Source of the DNA: Sphingomonas sp. ID1715
GTDB taxonomy: Bacteria > Pseudomonadota > Alphaproteobacteria > Sphingomonadales > Sphingomonadaceae
DNA: 64,000 nucleotides
Direction: 5' to 3'
Assembly: GCF_013044515.1 (NCBI RefSeq)
Contig: NZ_JABEPR010000002.1
Span: 186,001 to 250,000, forward strand
Shown: positions 37,774 to 46,995 of the stretch, in pieces
Numbering within the stretch: position 1 is the stretch's first letter
Layout of the letters: every line of letters starts with the position of its first letter
Program-made: the position numbers and the translations under genes
The notes under the pieces: generated by a model
Told to the model about the DNA's origin: nothing
The model's input: only the letters and a program-made list of their open reading frames with translations
The model's database searches: none

Positions 37774-38360
37774 AACTTGCCTGCGGTGATCAGACGGCCC
37801 GGCCCCAATCGTTCAAGGACGCGCGGCAGGTCCGCTTCGCTGAACGCCAGGCAACCCTCGCTTCGGCCAAGCTTGCCATGATCGCGCAGCATCTGGGGGC
37901 TGACGTACCAGGCGCCGTGCACAACGACCGCCCGCACTTCGGCATTGCAGTTAGTCCGGTCGAGGCCCTTCAGCCGCATCGAGCGGCCGTGCTTGCCCTC
38001 ATATTCGGAAGCGGTGAGATAGACGCCATCGGACGTCGCGCTGGAGCCTGTCTCGTTCGAGAAGCGCTCGACCCATCCTTTATGGCTGGGGTCGGAACCG
38101 CGGCCATGCGCCACCAGGAAGCTGGAGAGCGTTCCGCCGACCACATCGACGATGTGGAATCGCGCGTCCGAGGATGCGGAGCTGAAATCGGCCACGCCGA
38201 CCAGATCGCGCGTGGAAGCCGCATGGCCATGACGGGCGAGCGCCTGTCGCGCAGCGCCGATGATCCCGGCGTGCGTGGTGGATCTGGCATAGACACGCAT
38301 GGGCGTGACCGCCGCCGCCGCAACGATCGATCCGATCAGGTTCCGTCGCGTCATCAACAT
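37770..38360 (-). CDS. Murein L,D-transpeptidase catalytic domain family protein
   Basis: A 196-residue exported protein. The N-terminus MTRRNLIGSIVAAAAVTPM has an arginine pair and a hydrophobic stretch, then a YkuD_2-type domain with FHIVDVVGGTLSSFLVAHGRG, VVVHGAWYVSP and the Cys in GRSEGCLAFSEADLP. The HGAWY...SEGCLAF pairing of His and Cys is the hallmark of this family. It overlaps the 3' end of the convergent YcbB-like gene by 4 bases. ATG 38360 or 38354 may start translation. Confidence 0.85.
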   Translation of the reverse strand: MLMTRRNLIGSIVAAAAVTPMRVYARSTTHAGIIGAARQALARHGHAASTRDLVGVADFSSASSDARFHIVDVVGGTLSSFLVAHGRGSDPSHKGWVERFSNETGSSATSDGVYLTASEYEGKHGRSMRLKGLDRTNCNAEVRAVVVHGAWYVSPQMLRDHGKLGRSEGCLAFSEADLPRVLERLGPGRLITAGKF

Positions 38361-38508
38361 GCATGGCAGATTATGTTGCGGGAGGTAAACGAACAACGAT
38401 GATCCCGCGCCGATCCAGCCAGTCGCCAATGATCCTGCACGGTTGGCCGCATTTGCCGTCCGGCGGATCGTCGGAAGCCAACAAGTGGAGTCCTCCGGAG
38501 CGCAAACG

Positions 38509-39789
38509 GTGACGAATACCGACCTGCTCGGCTCTACCACGAGCATTCTCGCCGCGGCCCTCCTGATTGGCCTTCTGATTGGCGTGGAGCGGGGATGGCA
38601 ATCACGAGACAAGCCGCCGGGCCACAGAGTCGCGGGCATTCGAACGTTCGGCCTGATCGGCTTGCTAGGTGGCGTTGCCGGATTGCTGGCGCAAGCGGGC
38701 TGGGGCGCGCCAAGCGGGCTTGTTATAGCTGCGGCAGCCGTCAGCATCGCAGTGGGCTATTACCGAGCGGCCGCACCGCCCGAGAGCCTGAGCGTGACCA
38801 GCGCGATCGCGGCCCTGCTCACCTTGGCGCTGGGCATGTTGGCGACTTCGGGCTTCGCAGTGCAGGCGATTGCCGCCGCTTGCGTCGTCACGCTTCTTCT
38901 CGCATCGCGATCGCAGTTACATGGCTGGCTATCGGGCCTCAGCGAAACGGACATTCAGGCGACTGCCCGCTTTGCACTGATCGCCGCCGCGATCTGGCCG
39001 CTGCTGCCCAATCAGAGCTTCGGTCCTTATGATGCGTGGAATGCACGGTCCTTGTGGGCCGTCGTCGTCCTCGTCACAGGATTTTCACTGGCCGGCTATG
39101 TCGCCGACAAGAAGTTCGGACGCACTCGCGGCACTCTGGCCACGTCGGCGATCGGCGGCATGTATTCGTCTACGGCCGTGATCGCCGCCCTCTCAACCCG
39201 TCTGCGGGGCAGTCCGAACGAAATCGCGGCGGTGACAGCCGGAATCGCGCTAGCCTCGGCCGTGATGTTCGCGCGCGTGCTGGTGCTGACCGCCATTCTG
39301 GCCCCGGCAGCCCTGCCCACCCTGGCGCTGGCGACAGGCCCCGCCGCCGCCGTGGCGCTCTTGCTCGCGATCCGCTCGGCCCGCCAGCCTGGAGCAACTG
39401 CTGGAGCCGAGGCGCCGGAGCCTTCGTCTGGCAATCCGGTCGAGCTGTTGCCGGCGCTCGGCTTCGCCCTGCTCGTCGCCGCCACTGCCGTGGCGACGCG
39501 CTGGGCAGAACAGCGTTTCGGAGGCGCGGGCGCCGGCGTGATGATCGTCATCACGGGCAGCTTCGACGTGGACGCGGCCATCGTCACCCTCGGCGGACTT
39601 GGTCCAGGAACCCTGTCCCCTCATGACGCGGGCCTGATTCTCGCCGCGCCTGTCCTGATCAACACGCTGTTCAAGGGCGCGATCGTGATTGCAAATGGCG
39701 GACCCGGCACCAGGTGGCGCGCGGCAGCCCCGCTCCTAGCGAGCAGCATGACGCTTGTTCTCGCGGCGGCTGCCGTGCTGGTGCTCTGA
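38509..39789 (+). CDS. MgtC/DUF4010 family membrane protein
   Basis: A 426-residue polytopic protein. The N-terminal MgtC/SapB-like part has ALLIGLLIGVERGWQ and GIRTFGLIGLLGGVAGLL; the C-terminal DUF4010 part has GGMYSSTAVIAALSTRLRG and INTLFKGAIVIANGG. About 12 helices are predicted by eye. Function is unknown, possibly ion homeostasis. GTG 38509 is chosen because GGAG sits nine bases before it. Its last 54 bases overlap the convergent metallo-beta-lactamase gene. Confidence 0.85.
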   Translation: MTNTDLLGSTTSILAAALLIGLLIGVERGWQSRDKPPGHRVAGIRTFGLIGLLGGVAGLLAQAGWGAPSGLVIAAAAVSIAVGYYRAAAPPESLSVTSAIAALLTLALGMLATSGFAVQAIAAACVVTLLLASRSQLHGWLSGLSETDIQATARFALIAAAIWPLLPNQSFGPYDAWNARSLWAVVVLVTGFSLAGYVADKKFGRTRGTLATSAIGGMYSSTAVIAALSTRLRGSPNEIAAVTAGIALASAVMFARVLVLTAILAPAALPTLALATGPAAAVALLLAIRSARQPGATAGAEAPEPSSGNPVELLPALGFALLVAATAVATRWAEQRFGGAGAGVMIVITGSFDVDAAIVTLGGLGPGTLSPHDAGLILAAPVLINTLFKGAIVIANGGPGTRWRAAAPLLASSMTLVLAAAAVLVL

Positions 39790-41403
39790 CCCGCGACGTT
39801 GATGGGTCCGAGCCTCGGAGTCGCGATAGCTGTCGAGCACCTCCCGCATGCGGGCAAGCGCCTCGCGTCGCCGGCGCTCGTCGGAGATTTGCGCCAGTTC
39901 GTGCTTCAGGTTGACCGCCAGGTCCGCATAGTCGTTCTGCCAGTCCCGACTGACGATCTCCCGCAGATCGGCCCGCCCCGTGCGCAGCCGGCGCGCCTGG
40001 CCCTGGCGAGGCAGCGCATAAACCTCGCCGATTTCCGGTACGATCACCGAGTTATCAGGGCTTTGCAGCGCGTCGCCTAGTGTGCTGAGCGCGGAAGGCT
40101 CGCCATGAGTGACGAACACGCTGCCCGCCACCGGCTGCCGGGCCTTTGCCCAGGCAATCAGTTCGCCCCGGTCGGCGTGCGCCGAATAACTGTCGATTTC
40201 CCGAACGGTGAGCCGGACTGCGACATCCTCTCCGAAGACCCGCACCCGACGCGCGCCTTCGAGGATGGTGCGTCCCAGCGTCCCGGCCGCCTGGTAACCG
40301 ACAAAGAGCAGTGTTGCATCCGTGCGGGCGAGGTTGTTGAGCAGATGATGCCGCATCCGCCCCCCTTCGCACATGCCCGATCCTGCAATGATGACGGCGC
40401 CGGACAGGCTGGCGAGAGCTCGCGACTGCTGCACGTCGTCCACATAGTGGAAAGAGGGGTGACGGAAGATTTCGCCAAGCGACGTTCCGTCGAGTTCGTG
40501 CGCGTGCCGTGCAAAGACAGACGTGATCTTCGTCGCCAGCGGAGAGTCGATGAAGACGCCGAGATGCTGCAGACGACCCGCGTTGATCAGCGTGGCCAGG
40601 TCGAGCAGCAGCTCCTGCGTGCGCTCGAGCGCAAATGCCGGGATGAGCAGATTCCCTCCGCGCGACAAAGCGGCCTTCACCTCCGCTTCCAGCAGCGCCT
40701 GGCGCTGCGTCACCGTCACCGGAACACGGTCGCGATCGCCGTAGGTGGCTTCGATGATGAGATGATCGATGGCCGCCGGGCCCTCCGGATCGTGCAGCAG
40801 CCCCGCGCTTCGCGAACCCAGGTCGCCCGAGAACAGCAAGCGGTTGCCATCGACACAGACCTCGATCGAGGCTGAGCCGAGCACATGCCCGGCATTCCAG
40901 AACCTGGCCGAGACTCCGTCAGCCAGGGTAAAATCTTCGCCGAACTTCACCAACCGCAGCTGCCGAAGCAACGCTTCGACATCGTCAATCGTGTAGAGAG
41001 GTTCGATCGGCGGCTCGTCCGCCCTGTCCCGCCGCCGGTTGCGACGGGCAGTATCCTGTTCGTTGAGGCGGGCGGAGTCCCGGAGCATGGGTCCGAGCAG
41101 TTCTGCAGTCGCAGCTGTGCACCAGACCGGGCCGGAAAAGCCCTGGGCCGTCAGGCGAGGCAACAGCCCCGAATGATCCAGATGGGCGTGCGTCAACATG
41201 ACCGCATCGAGATCGCGCGGCTCAAAATCGAAGCCTGAGTAGTTCAGCGCCTCCAGCGAACGCGGCCCCTGAAACAGCCCGCAATCTACGAGCAGGGCGA
41301 CCTTGCCCCTGCGAAGCTCGTAGCAGGAGCCTGTGACGGTTCCGGCACCGCCGTGAAACGCGAGCGTGGCTTCGGTCAAACTGCTCGAAGACAAGACGCC
41401 CAC
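39736..41403 (-). CDS. Metallo-beta-lactamase/beta-CASP RNase-like protein
   Basis: A 555-residue protein of the CPSF/YSH1-like branch. The metal site shows THAHLDHSGLLPRL, with further ligands at AGHVLGSAS and SGDLGS; the beta-CASP domain has IIAGSGMCEGGRMRHHL and the C-terminal motif SAHADRGELIAW and VFVTHGEPSA. Such enzymes process RNA; bacterial members with this size are often found in hypoxia-linked gene sets. The start is GTG 41403, just before the usp remnant on the same strand. Its C-terminal charged tail overlaps the DUF4010 gene. Confidence 0.9.
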   Translation of the reverse strand: MGVLSSSSLTEATLAFHGGAGTVTGSCYELRRGKVALLVDCGLFQGPRSLEALNYSGFDFEPRDLDAVMLTHAHLDHSGLLPRLTAQGFSGPVWCTAATAELLGPMLRDSARLNEQDTARRNRRRDRADEPPIEPLYTIDDVEALLRQLRLVKFGEDFTLADGVSARFWNAGHVLGSASIEVCVDGNRLLFSGDLGSRSAGLLHDPEGPAAIDHLIIEATYGDRDRVPVTVTQRQALLEAEVKAALSRGGNLLIPAFALERTQELLLDLATLINAGRLQHLGVFIDSPLATKITSVFARHAHELDGTSLGEIFRHPSFHYVDDVQQSRALASLSGAVIIAGSGMCEGGRMRHHLLNNLARTDATLLFVGYQAAGTLGRTILEGARRVRVFGEDVAVRLTVREIDSYSAHADRGELIAWAKARQPVAGSVFVTHGEPSALSTLGDALQSPDNSVIVPEIGEVYALPRQGQARRLRTGRADLREIVSRDWQNDYADLAVNLKHELAQISDERRRREALARMREVLDSYRDSEARTHQRRGSEHQHGSRRENKRHAAR

Positions 41404-41404
41404 C

Positions 41405-42146
41405 TCAATGCGCGATCATCAGCGGGCACTCGGTATGCACGAGCATCCGTCTCGTCACGCCTCCGAAGATGTTCTCCTTAAGACGCGAATGCCCATACGC
41501 GCCCATAATACAAAGCGCCACGTCGCGCCGCTTGCATGCAGTCCGAATGGGAATGTCCGGAGTGAAAATTTCGTCGCTCGTTTCACGGAGGACTTCCGCC
41601 TCTATTCCGTAAGTTCGCAAGTATGAGAATGCCTCGTCACAAGGAACGTCTTGATCTTCCTCGTCCACGGAGAGGAGGATGACAGCGCTTGCGAACTCCA
41701 AAATGGGAATGGCGGCCTTCAGAGCGGTGATTGCCCACCACCAGCAGTGGCGCGCGCGACTTCAGCACAGTATCTGAAGCCACGTCCATCATGTCGGGGA
41801 ATTCCCCCACAGACTGGCGGCGAGTAAGCACAATCAGGTCGGCCAGCCGAGAATGGCGAACCAGCGCGTCACTCAAGTCACCTACACTATGCGCGAGCTC
41901 CCACGAAATATCCTCCGTCTCCAGCCGGGCACGAAGACGGCTCGCGTTCGCCGCTTCTCTCTGCTCCTCGTCAATCAGCGCAGTCATCCCTCCCGCGGTG
42001 GTGGCATAATCCTGCATGAAGACCGGCTGCCTGGTCACGTCCACGCACTTCAGGTGGCCTTGAAGCGCTCGTGTCAGGTCTAGAGCGCATTGCAGGCGCG
42101 ACTCCTGGCCTGAGTCATCATGAGCGAGCAGCAGGATGTTCTTCAT
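41405..42146 (-). pseudogene. Universal stress protein, internally deleted and frameshifted
   Basis: Paralogue of the usp at 35.8 kb. The first part (MKNILLLAHDDSGQESRLQ to SRAPLLVVGN) is in one frame from 42146. Near 41715 the frame changes, and LKAAIPILEFASAVILLSVD to IMGAYGHSRLKENIFGGVTR continues to the stop at 41405. Compared with the paralogue about 30 residues around the A(V)AWDGS segment are missing, so this is a deletion of roughly 90 bases that also shifts frame, not a simple base error. The two pieces could still be made separately. Confidence 0.75.
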
Positions 42147-42199
42147 GGCGGGCCTCCAATCGTGCAGCTCAAACTGCCGGCGGAGCGCTCGATCCGACA

Positions 42200-42215
42200 T
42201 CCGTTAGTCTACCTA
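42200..42215 (+). promoter_or_regulatory. Putative FixJ box F (decayed usp)
   Basis: TCCGTT-AGTC-TACCTA, 54 bases upstream of the decayed usp start. Weaker, but position and first half fit the series. Confidence 0.3.
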
Positions 42216-44707
42216 CAGCTCCTCGTCTTGGTCAGCTGAAGAAGGAGGAGCAGCAGCACCGAGGGACCAAGAGAATAGGCAAGGCTAACGGCACCGATCG
42301 CGGCGAATTGCAGTCCTTCTCTCACCGGCCCGAAGGCGAAAACCGCAGCGGTCAGGAGCCCGATCCCGGCGACAATCATCACGAGTGCGCGGTTCGTGTG
42401 CCCTGCACTGGAAAAGAGCATCCCGCCCTTCTTGCGGCTGATGAGGGCCAAGACGATGACGGTCGAAACAACCGAGAAGAAGGTCATGGTGCGCAGTTCC
42501 GCCGCAGCCACCCCCCAACGGCTCGCCGTCAGGAACACAGCTCCGGCAGCCGCAAAGGCCAAAAGTCCCCGGCTCACGCTGACAGCCACGAGAGGAATGC
42601 TCATCAGCCATTCGGAGGCAGGTCTGGGAGGGCGCGCCATTAGGTCCGGTTCCTCTTCTTCCGCTTCGAACATGAGCGCGCACATCGGGTCGATGATCAT
42701 TTCCAGCAGCGCGATCTGGATCGGCCCCAACAGGATCGGCAATCCGGTTACGAGCGGCAAAATGGCAAGCCCGGCGATCGGAACATGAACGGCGAAGATG
42801 AAGCCCATGGCTTTTTGCAGATTGTCGTAGATGCGGCGGCCCAGGCGCACGGCATCGATGATCGACGTGAAATCATCGTCAATCAGCACGATCGAAGCCG
42901 CCTCGCGCGCCACGTCGGTTCCACGCTTGCCCATGGCGATCCCGATGTCCGCTGCCTTGAGCGCCGGAGCATCGTTGACCCCGTCGCCGGTCATCGCGAC
43001 GACCTCGCCCGCTCCTTGAAGCGCACGAACGATACGCAGCTTCTGATCGGGCATGATGCGTGCGAACACCGTTGTTCCGCCGATCCGCCGGGTCAGTTCC
43101 GCCTCGCTGAACCTAGCGACGTCGGCACCGGAGATCAGCTCGCCCTCACCGATACCGGCTTGGGTCGCGAGTGCTCGCGCAGTCACCGGATGGTCCCCGG
43201 TAATCATCACGACGCGCATCCCTGCCGCCCGGCACTGACTGATCGCCTCACCGACGCCGGGCCTCAACGGATCGAGCAGCCCTGCCAAACCCAGAAGCTG
43301 AAAGTGATGGCGTTCCAGCGTGGCGCCGACAGCATCAGGCGTGACCTCGGTCTTCGCGACGGCAAGAACGCGCATCCCCTTCGCTGCCATCGCCTGCGCA
43401 GCCTGCGTCAGGCTTCGGCCTTCCGCTTCCGACAGCCGGCAGAGAGATCCAATGGCTTCAGGTGCGCCTTTTGCTGTTATGAGGACCATGTGCGCTCCCG
43501 ATGTCGCCCAGGCATTGGCCATCGCCAGGAGATCGGTTCGCAAGCCGAATTGCTGCACCAGGGCGCCAGACGTACGGCTGGGTGCCTTACGCCCGGCGGC
43601 TTGGTGAAATGCAATCTCCATCGGGTCGACCGGCGCAGGTGCACTGGCCAGCATCGCGGTCCTCAACAGATCGTCGAACGGGCTGGAAACACTGCTGCTC
43701 TGATTGAAAGAGAAATGACCGGCGAGCGGCGACCATAGTTCCACCACACTCATTCGGTTCTCGGTCAGCGTACCCGTCTTGTCGCTGCACAGGATCGTTG
43801 CGGAACCTAGTGCTTCGATCGCCGAAGCTCTGCGGGTAAGGACGCCGATCTTCGCCAGCCGCCAAGCGCCGACTGCGAGGAAGATCGTGAGCACGACCGG
43901 AAATTCTTCTGGAAGAAGAGACATGGCGATCGCGATTCCGGCCAGCAAAGCCTCGAGCCATCCGCCACGATCGATGCCGTAAAGCACGACCACCGACGCA
44001 GCGACGCAAACCGCTCCGAGACCGCAAAGCCGGACCATGCGCGCGGTCTCCAGCCGCAGCCGTGGCACTTCTGCCTCTACTATTGCGAGCGAGGCGCCAA
44101 TCTGACCCATTGTGGTCGCCGGGCCGGTCGCAGTCACTTGCGCCAAGCCGGTGCCGCGCGTCACTATCGTACCCGAAAGAATTTCTGACCCGCTAGCCTC
44201 TGATGCTGTGCCCACAGTCTTAGGCACCGGCACGGATTCCCCGGTCAGCAGGGACTCGTCGGCCTCGAGTTGATCCGCTTCGAGCAATCGGCCATCAGCG
44301 GCCACCCTGTCACCTTGGTTGAGCACCAGCAGGTCGCCCCGGACGACGTGGCTTGCGGGAACCGTCACGACTTGCCCATTCCGGACCACGTTCGCTGTGG
44401 GTGCGGACAGTTCACGCAGGGCCTCCAAGGCGCGCTCGGTCCGGCGCTCCTGCGCCGCTGTCAAAGCTATCGAGAAGCAGGCAAAGCCAAGGAGCACGAG
44501 CGCTTCGACGGCATCGCCGAGTAGGAGATAGATGAGCCCGCCCGCGAGGAGAAGCGCCAGCATCGGCTCGCGGAGCACGCCTGCAAGGGTGGCGAGCACC
44601 GACCGCTTTGGCGGTGGAGGCAGCGCGTTCGGTCCGTCCCGGGCAAGCCGGCTGGCCGCCTCCTGGGGCGAAAGGCCTGTTCGCAACTGCTCCGCAATCG
44701 CCTCCAT
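42209..44707 (-). CDS. Cation-transporting P-type ATPase (P2-like)
   Basis: An 832-residue P-type ATPase. Seen are the actuator TGES motif (LLTGESVPVPK), phosphorylation site [15 protein letters not shown], the KGAPEAI nucleotide site, and the hinge MTGDGVNDAPALKAADIGIAMG. The M4 ion site reads LLPEEFPVVLT in place of the PEGLP of classical Ca2+ pumps, so the transported cation (Ca2+, Mg2+, Mn2+ or other) is uncertain. About ten membrane helices are visible. No heavy-metal N-terminal domain. It sits in the hypoxia island next to usp and the RNA nuclease. Confidence 0.9.
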   Translation of the reverse strand: MEAIAEQLRTGLSPQEAASRLARDGPNALPPPPKRSVLATLAGVLREPMLALLLAGGLIYLLLGDAVEALVLLGFACFSIALTAAQERRTERALEALRELSAPTANVVRNGQVVTVPASHVVRGDLLVLNQGDRVAADGRLLEADQLEADESLLTGESVPVPKTVGTASEASGSEILSGTIVTRGTGLAQVTATGPATTMGQIGASLAIVEAEVPRLRLETARMVRLCGLGAVCVAASVVVLYGIDRGGWLEALLAGIAIAMSLLPEEFPVVLTIFLAVGAWRLAKIGVLTRRASAIEALGSATILCSDKTGTLTENRMSVVELWSPLAGHFSFNQSSSVSSPFDDLLRTAMLASAPAPVDPMEIAFHQAAGRKAPSRTSGALVQQFGLRTDLLAMANAWATSGAHMVLITAKGAPEAIGSLCRLSEAEGRSLTQAAQAMAAKGMRVLAVAKTEVTPDAVGATLERHHFQLLGLAGLLDPLRPGVGEAISQCRAAGMRVVMITGDHPVTARALATQAGIGEGELISGADVARFSEAELTRRIGGTTVFARIMPDQKLRIVRALQGAGEVVAMTGDGVNDAPALKAADIGIAMGKRGTDVAREAASIVLIDDDFTSIIDAVRLGRRIYDNLQKAMGFIFAVHVPIAGLAILPLVTGLPILLGPIQIALLEMIIDPMCALMFEAEEEEPDLMARPPRPASEWLMSIPLVAVSVSRGLLAFAAAGAVFLTASRWGVAAAELRTMTFFSVVSTVIVLALISRKKGGMLFSSAGHTNRALVMIVAGIGLLTAAVFAFGPVREGLQFAAIGAVSLAYSLGPSVLLLLLLQLTKTRSCR

Positions 44708-44766
44708 GTCAGCGGATCATAGCTGGTCAGGAGCTTTTCAGCGAATGAGCAGCAGGCCGGCGGCAG

Positions 44767-45141
44767 CTATTGGCGTTCGCCCTTGACCCAGGCCAAGGCG
44801 GCGCCGCTCTCTGCGGGCTCAAAGACCCGGTAGGCGATGAACGGAAGAAGTCCGCTCTCGATGCGGGTACCCCACCGGATCCACGCTTGGTCGGATACCA
44901 CGGCGACGCGTCCGAAGCGGCGGAGCTTGCCGAATAGCGGAAGCGCGCGCGCCATATACCTGCGAAGACCCGACAACTCGATGCCGTCGACGTGCTTCGT
45001 TTCCACGAAGACGTGCACTTTACCACCGCGTTCCATCATGGATTCCAATCGTTCCATGATGGAGTCCAGATCATTGCCGGTGATCTTGTGACTCATTGCG
45101 AGAGCGATCACATCTTCTGGAGCATTCAAGAACTCGATCAT
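44767..45141 (-). CDS. SpoIIAA-like (STAS-related) protein
   Basis: A 124-residue soluble alpha/beta protein. ALAMSHKITGNDLDSIMERL, VHVFVETKHVDGIELSGLRR and VAVVSDQAWIRWGTR match the SpoIIAA-like family, which has a STAS-type fold and no known catalysis. AACAGGGGGAGGT directly precedes the ATG at 45141. First or second gene of a group read toward the ATPase. The specific partner is unknown. Confidence 0.82.
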   Translation of the reverse strand: MIEFLNAPEDVIALAMSHKITGNDLDSIMERLESMMERGGKVHVFVETKHVDGIELSGLRRYMARALPLFGKLRRFGRVAVVSDQAWIRWGTRIESGLLPFIAYRVFEPAESGAALAWVKGERQ

Positions 45142-45185
45142 ACCTCCCCCTGTTGGTGCGAACTTCAGGTCACTGCCAATCCTTG

Positions 45186-45371
45186 TCAGAATTCCGGAAC
45201 CCCCAGTTTGCGCAGGTCGCACAACACGCGATCAAGTTCTTGCCTAACCTCGCTGATCGCCTGGGGATCAGCATTCCGGTCTTCGAGTGCTTCGAGCCAG
45301 TTGAGCAGCTCGTCCCTTTCCTCGAAGCAGCGTGATAGAAGTTCGGCCGATGCTGCAACATGGAGGGTCAT
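45186..45371 (-). CDS. Small helical protein, unknown
   Basis: A 61-residue protein, TLHVAASAELLSRCFEERDE and then NWLEALEDRNADPQAISEV, mostly charged helix. GAGGAACGAAC before the ATG supports translation. It is 44 bases upstream of the SpoIIAA-like gene on the same strand. No family recognised. Confidence 0.6.
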   Translation of the reverse strand: MTLHVAASAELLSRCFEERDELLNWLEALEDRNADPQAISEVRQELDRVLCDLRKLGVPEF

Positions 45372-45515
45372 GTTCGTTCCTCGATGCTCGCGATAGCGAT
45401 GAGAAGCGAACGAAGCCTAAGGGGGGCGAACGTGGAAATGTAATCCGCAATAGCCCCTAATTCAGCCGAACTGCGGCCGACCCGCGGGGCTGTTTTCTGC
45501 TAAACACGGCCCGCA

Positions 45516-45694
45516 TCAGAGCCACGCGCACTCGGCCGAAAGCTCGGGTTGATAATTCCGGCGCTGGATCTGAGCGAGATGTGCTTCCTCCTCGGCAAGA
45601 AGCTGTTGCAGAACTCGCATGAGATCGGGATCCGTGCATCGCTGCAGCTGCGCCTTGAATCGGGCAATATTTCCCGGGCAGTTAATTCTTCCAC
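45516..45694 (-). pseudogene. Small helical protein gene with one-base shift
   Basis: From GTG 45694 the frame reads VEELTAREI; one base later it continues as NIARFKAQLQRC, LMRVLQQLLAEEEAHLAQIQ and ends at 45516. Adding one A to the GGGAAATATT run restores a 59-residue protein, EELTARENIARFKAQ..., a pattern I associate with small sphingomonad proteins. It is either a true loss or a homopolymer sequencing error. No function known. Confidence 0.5.
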
Positions 45695-45795
45695 GAGAAC
45701 TGCGCCCTACAGCCGAGTCCGGTCAGCCGAGCCTGATATTAACCTAAGTCGAGACTTTAGTCACCCACTAGCTTGATGGTGGGGAGCGCTGATGA

Positions 45796-46791
45796 TCAGG
45801 GTACAAGCACGTACGCGCCCTCAACCGCTCCAGCCCGTAAGCCGGAAAGAGCGTGATTGGCTTGGTCGAGGGGGACGGGGTTAACAGACACCTTCAACGG
45901 AATGCGGTCGGCCAATGCCATAAACGCAGAGCCATCCGCCCGCGTCAGATTGGCGATAGATCGAATAGACCTTTCCCCCCACAGATCCGCATAGGGGAAG
46001 GCTGGTATGTCGCTCATATGAATACCGGCGCAAACGACAATGCCACCTTTCACGATCTGTCGCAGCGCGGTCGGCACTAAAGGACCGATCGGCGCGAATA
46101 TGATCGCGGCATCGAGGATCTCGGGCGCAGCCTCATCGGATCCGCCAGCCCAGGAGCATCCAAGCGAGAGGGCAAAACGCTTTCCGGCCTCGTCTCCGGG
46201 ACGCACGAATGCAAAGACTGACTTCTTCTCTGAAAGAGCGACCTGCGCAACGATATGTCCTGCGGCGCCAAACCCATAAATGCCAATTTTCATCGCCCGC
46301 TCGGTAGCGCGGTAGGCCCTGTAGCCGATCAGCCCGGCACAGAGCAGCGGCGCAGCCGAACAGTCATCATAACGCTCTGGAATGTGCAGGCAGTAACGTG
46401 CATCCGCCAAGCAGTGGCTGGCAAATCCGCCGTCGCGGCTGAAGCCCGTGAATATCGCGGCCTCGCAGAGATTTTCCCGGCCGGCCAGACACTGCATGCA
46501 AGTGCCGCAGGTTCCCGCCAGCCATGGAACACCAACCCTGTCGCCAAGGCCAAATCCAAGCGCGTCCGGCCCCAAGGCTGCGACACGCCCGACGACCTCG
46601 TGGCCAGGGATGATCGGCACCTTTGCTGCCAGGTCGCCGTCTACCTCATGTAAGTCCGTGCGGCATACGCCGCAGGCACTCACCTCGATGAGCAGTTCCG
46701 AGCCTTTAGGCTCATCGAACGCAAGGTCGGTAGCCTTGAGAGCCGCGCCCGCGTGATCCAGGCGCATGCCCCATCCAAGATAGGTGTTCAT
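45796..46791 (-). CDS. Zinc-dependent alcohol dehydrogenase, second copy
   Basis: A 331-residue medium-chain dehydrogenase of the 'zinc-binding alcohol dehydrogenase' subgroup. Zinc ligands lie in SACGVCRTDLHEVDGDL, PGHEVVGRV and the lobe CGTCMQCLAGRENLC. The dinucleotide motif is IYGFGAAGHIVAQVA. It is clearly different from the AdhP-type enzyme at 34.2 kb (about ten residues shorter, different cofactor motif). Role in aldehyde/alcohol redox balance is inferred from the island. Confidence 0.9.
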   Translation of the reverse strand: MNTYLGWGMRLDHAGAALKATDLAFDEPKGSELLIEVSACGVCRTDLHEVDGDLAAKVPIIPGHEVVGRVAALGPDALGFGLGDRVGVPWLAGTCGTCMQCLAGRENLCEAAIFTGFSRDGGFASHCLADARYCLHIPERYDDCSAAPLLCAGLIGYRAYRATERAMKIGIYGFGAAGHIVAQVALSEKKSVFAFVRPGDEAGKRFALSLGCSWAGGSDEAAPEILDAAIIFAPIGPLVPTALRQIVKGGIVVCAGIHMSDIPAFPYADLWGERSIRSIANLTRADGSAFMALADRIPLKVSVNPVPLDQANHALSGLRAGAVEGAYVLVP

Positions 46792-46830
46792 GGTCGCCTC
46801 TCATCTGTTCCATTTCACCCTGGAGCCCTG

Positions 46831-46992
46831 TCAACGAGACCCGGACAGGAAAAGCTGTGCATAGCTATTCAGTGCCACCCAGACCGCTTCGCTTCGCAAG
46901 ATGAGAAAGGTGGTCGCGGCGATCAGAATCAAGACGACCGTCAGGATACAAGCTTTCCACCGCCCTGGATCGACGTGGCGCACTGACATCAT
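46831..46992 (-). CDS. Small single-helix membrane protein
   Basis: A 53-residue frame starting 3 bases after the stop of the GNAT gene, with one membrane helix (ACILTVVLILIAATTFLIL) after a short basic start. A GAAG precedes the ATG pair (46992 and 46989). The tight spacing and clean topology suggest a real gene in operon with the acetyltransferase. Unknown function. Confidence 0.45.
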   Translation of the reverse strand: MMSVRHVDPGRWKACILTVVLILIAATTFLILRSEAVWVALNSYAQLFLSGSR

Positions 46993-46995
46993 ACT

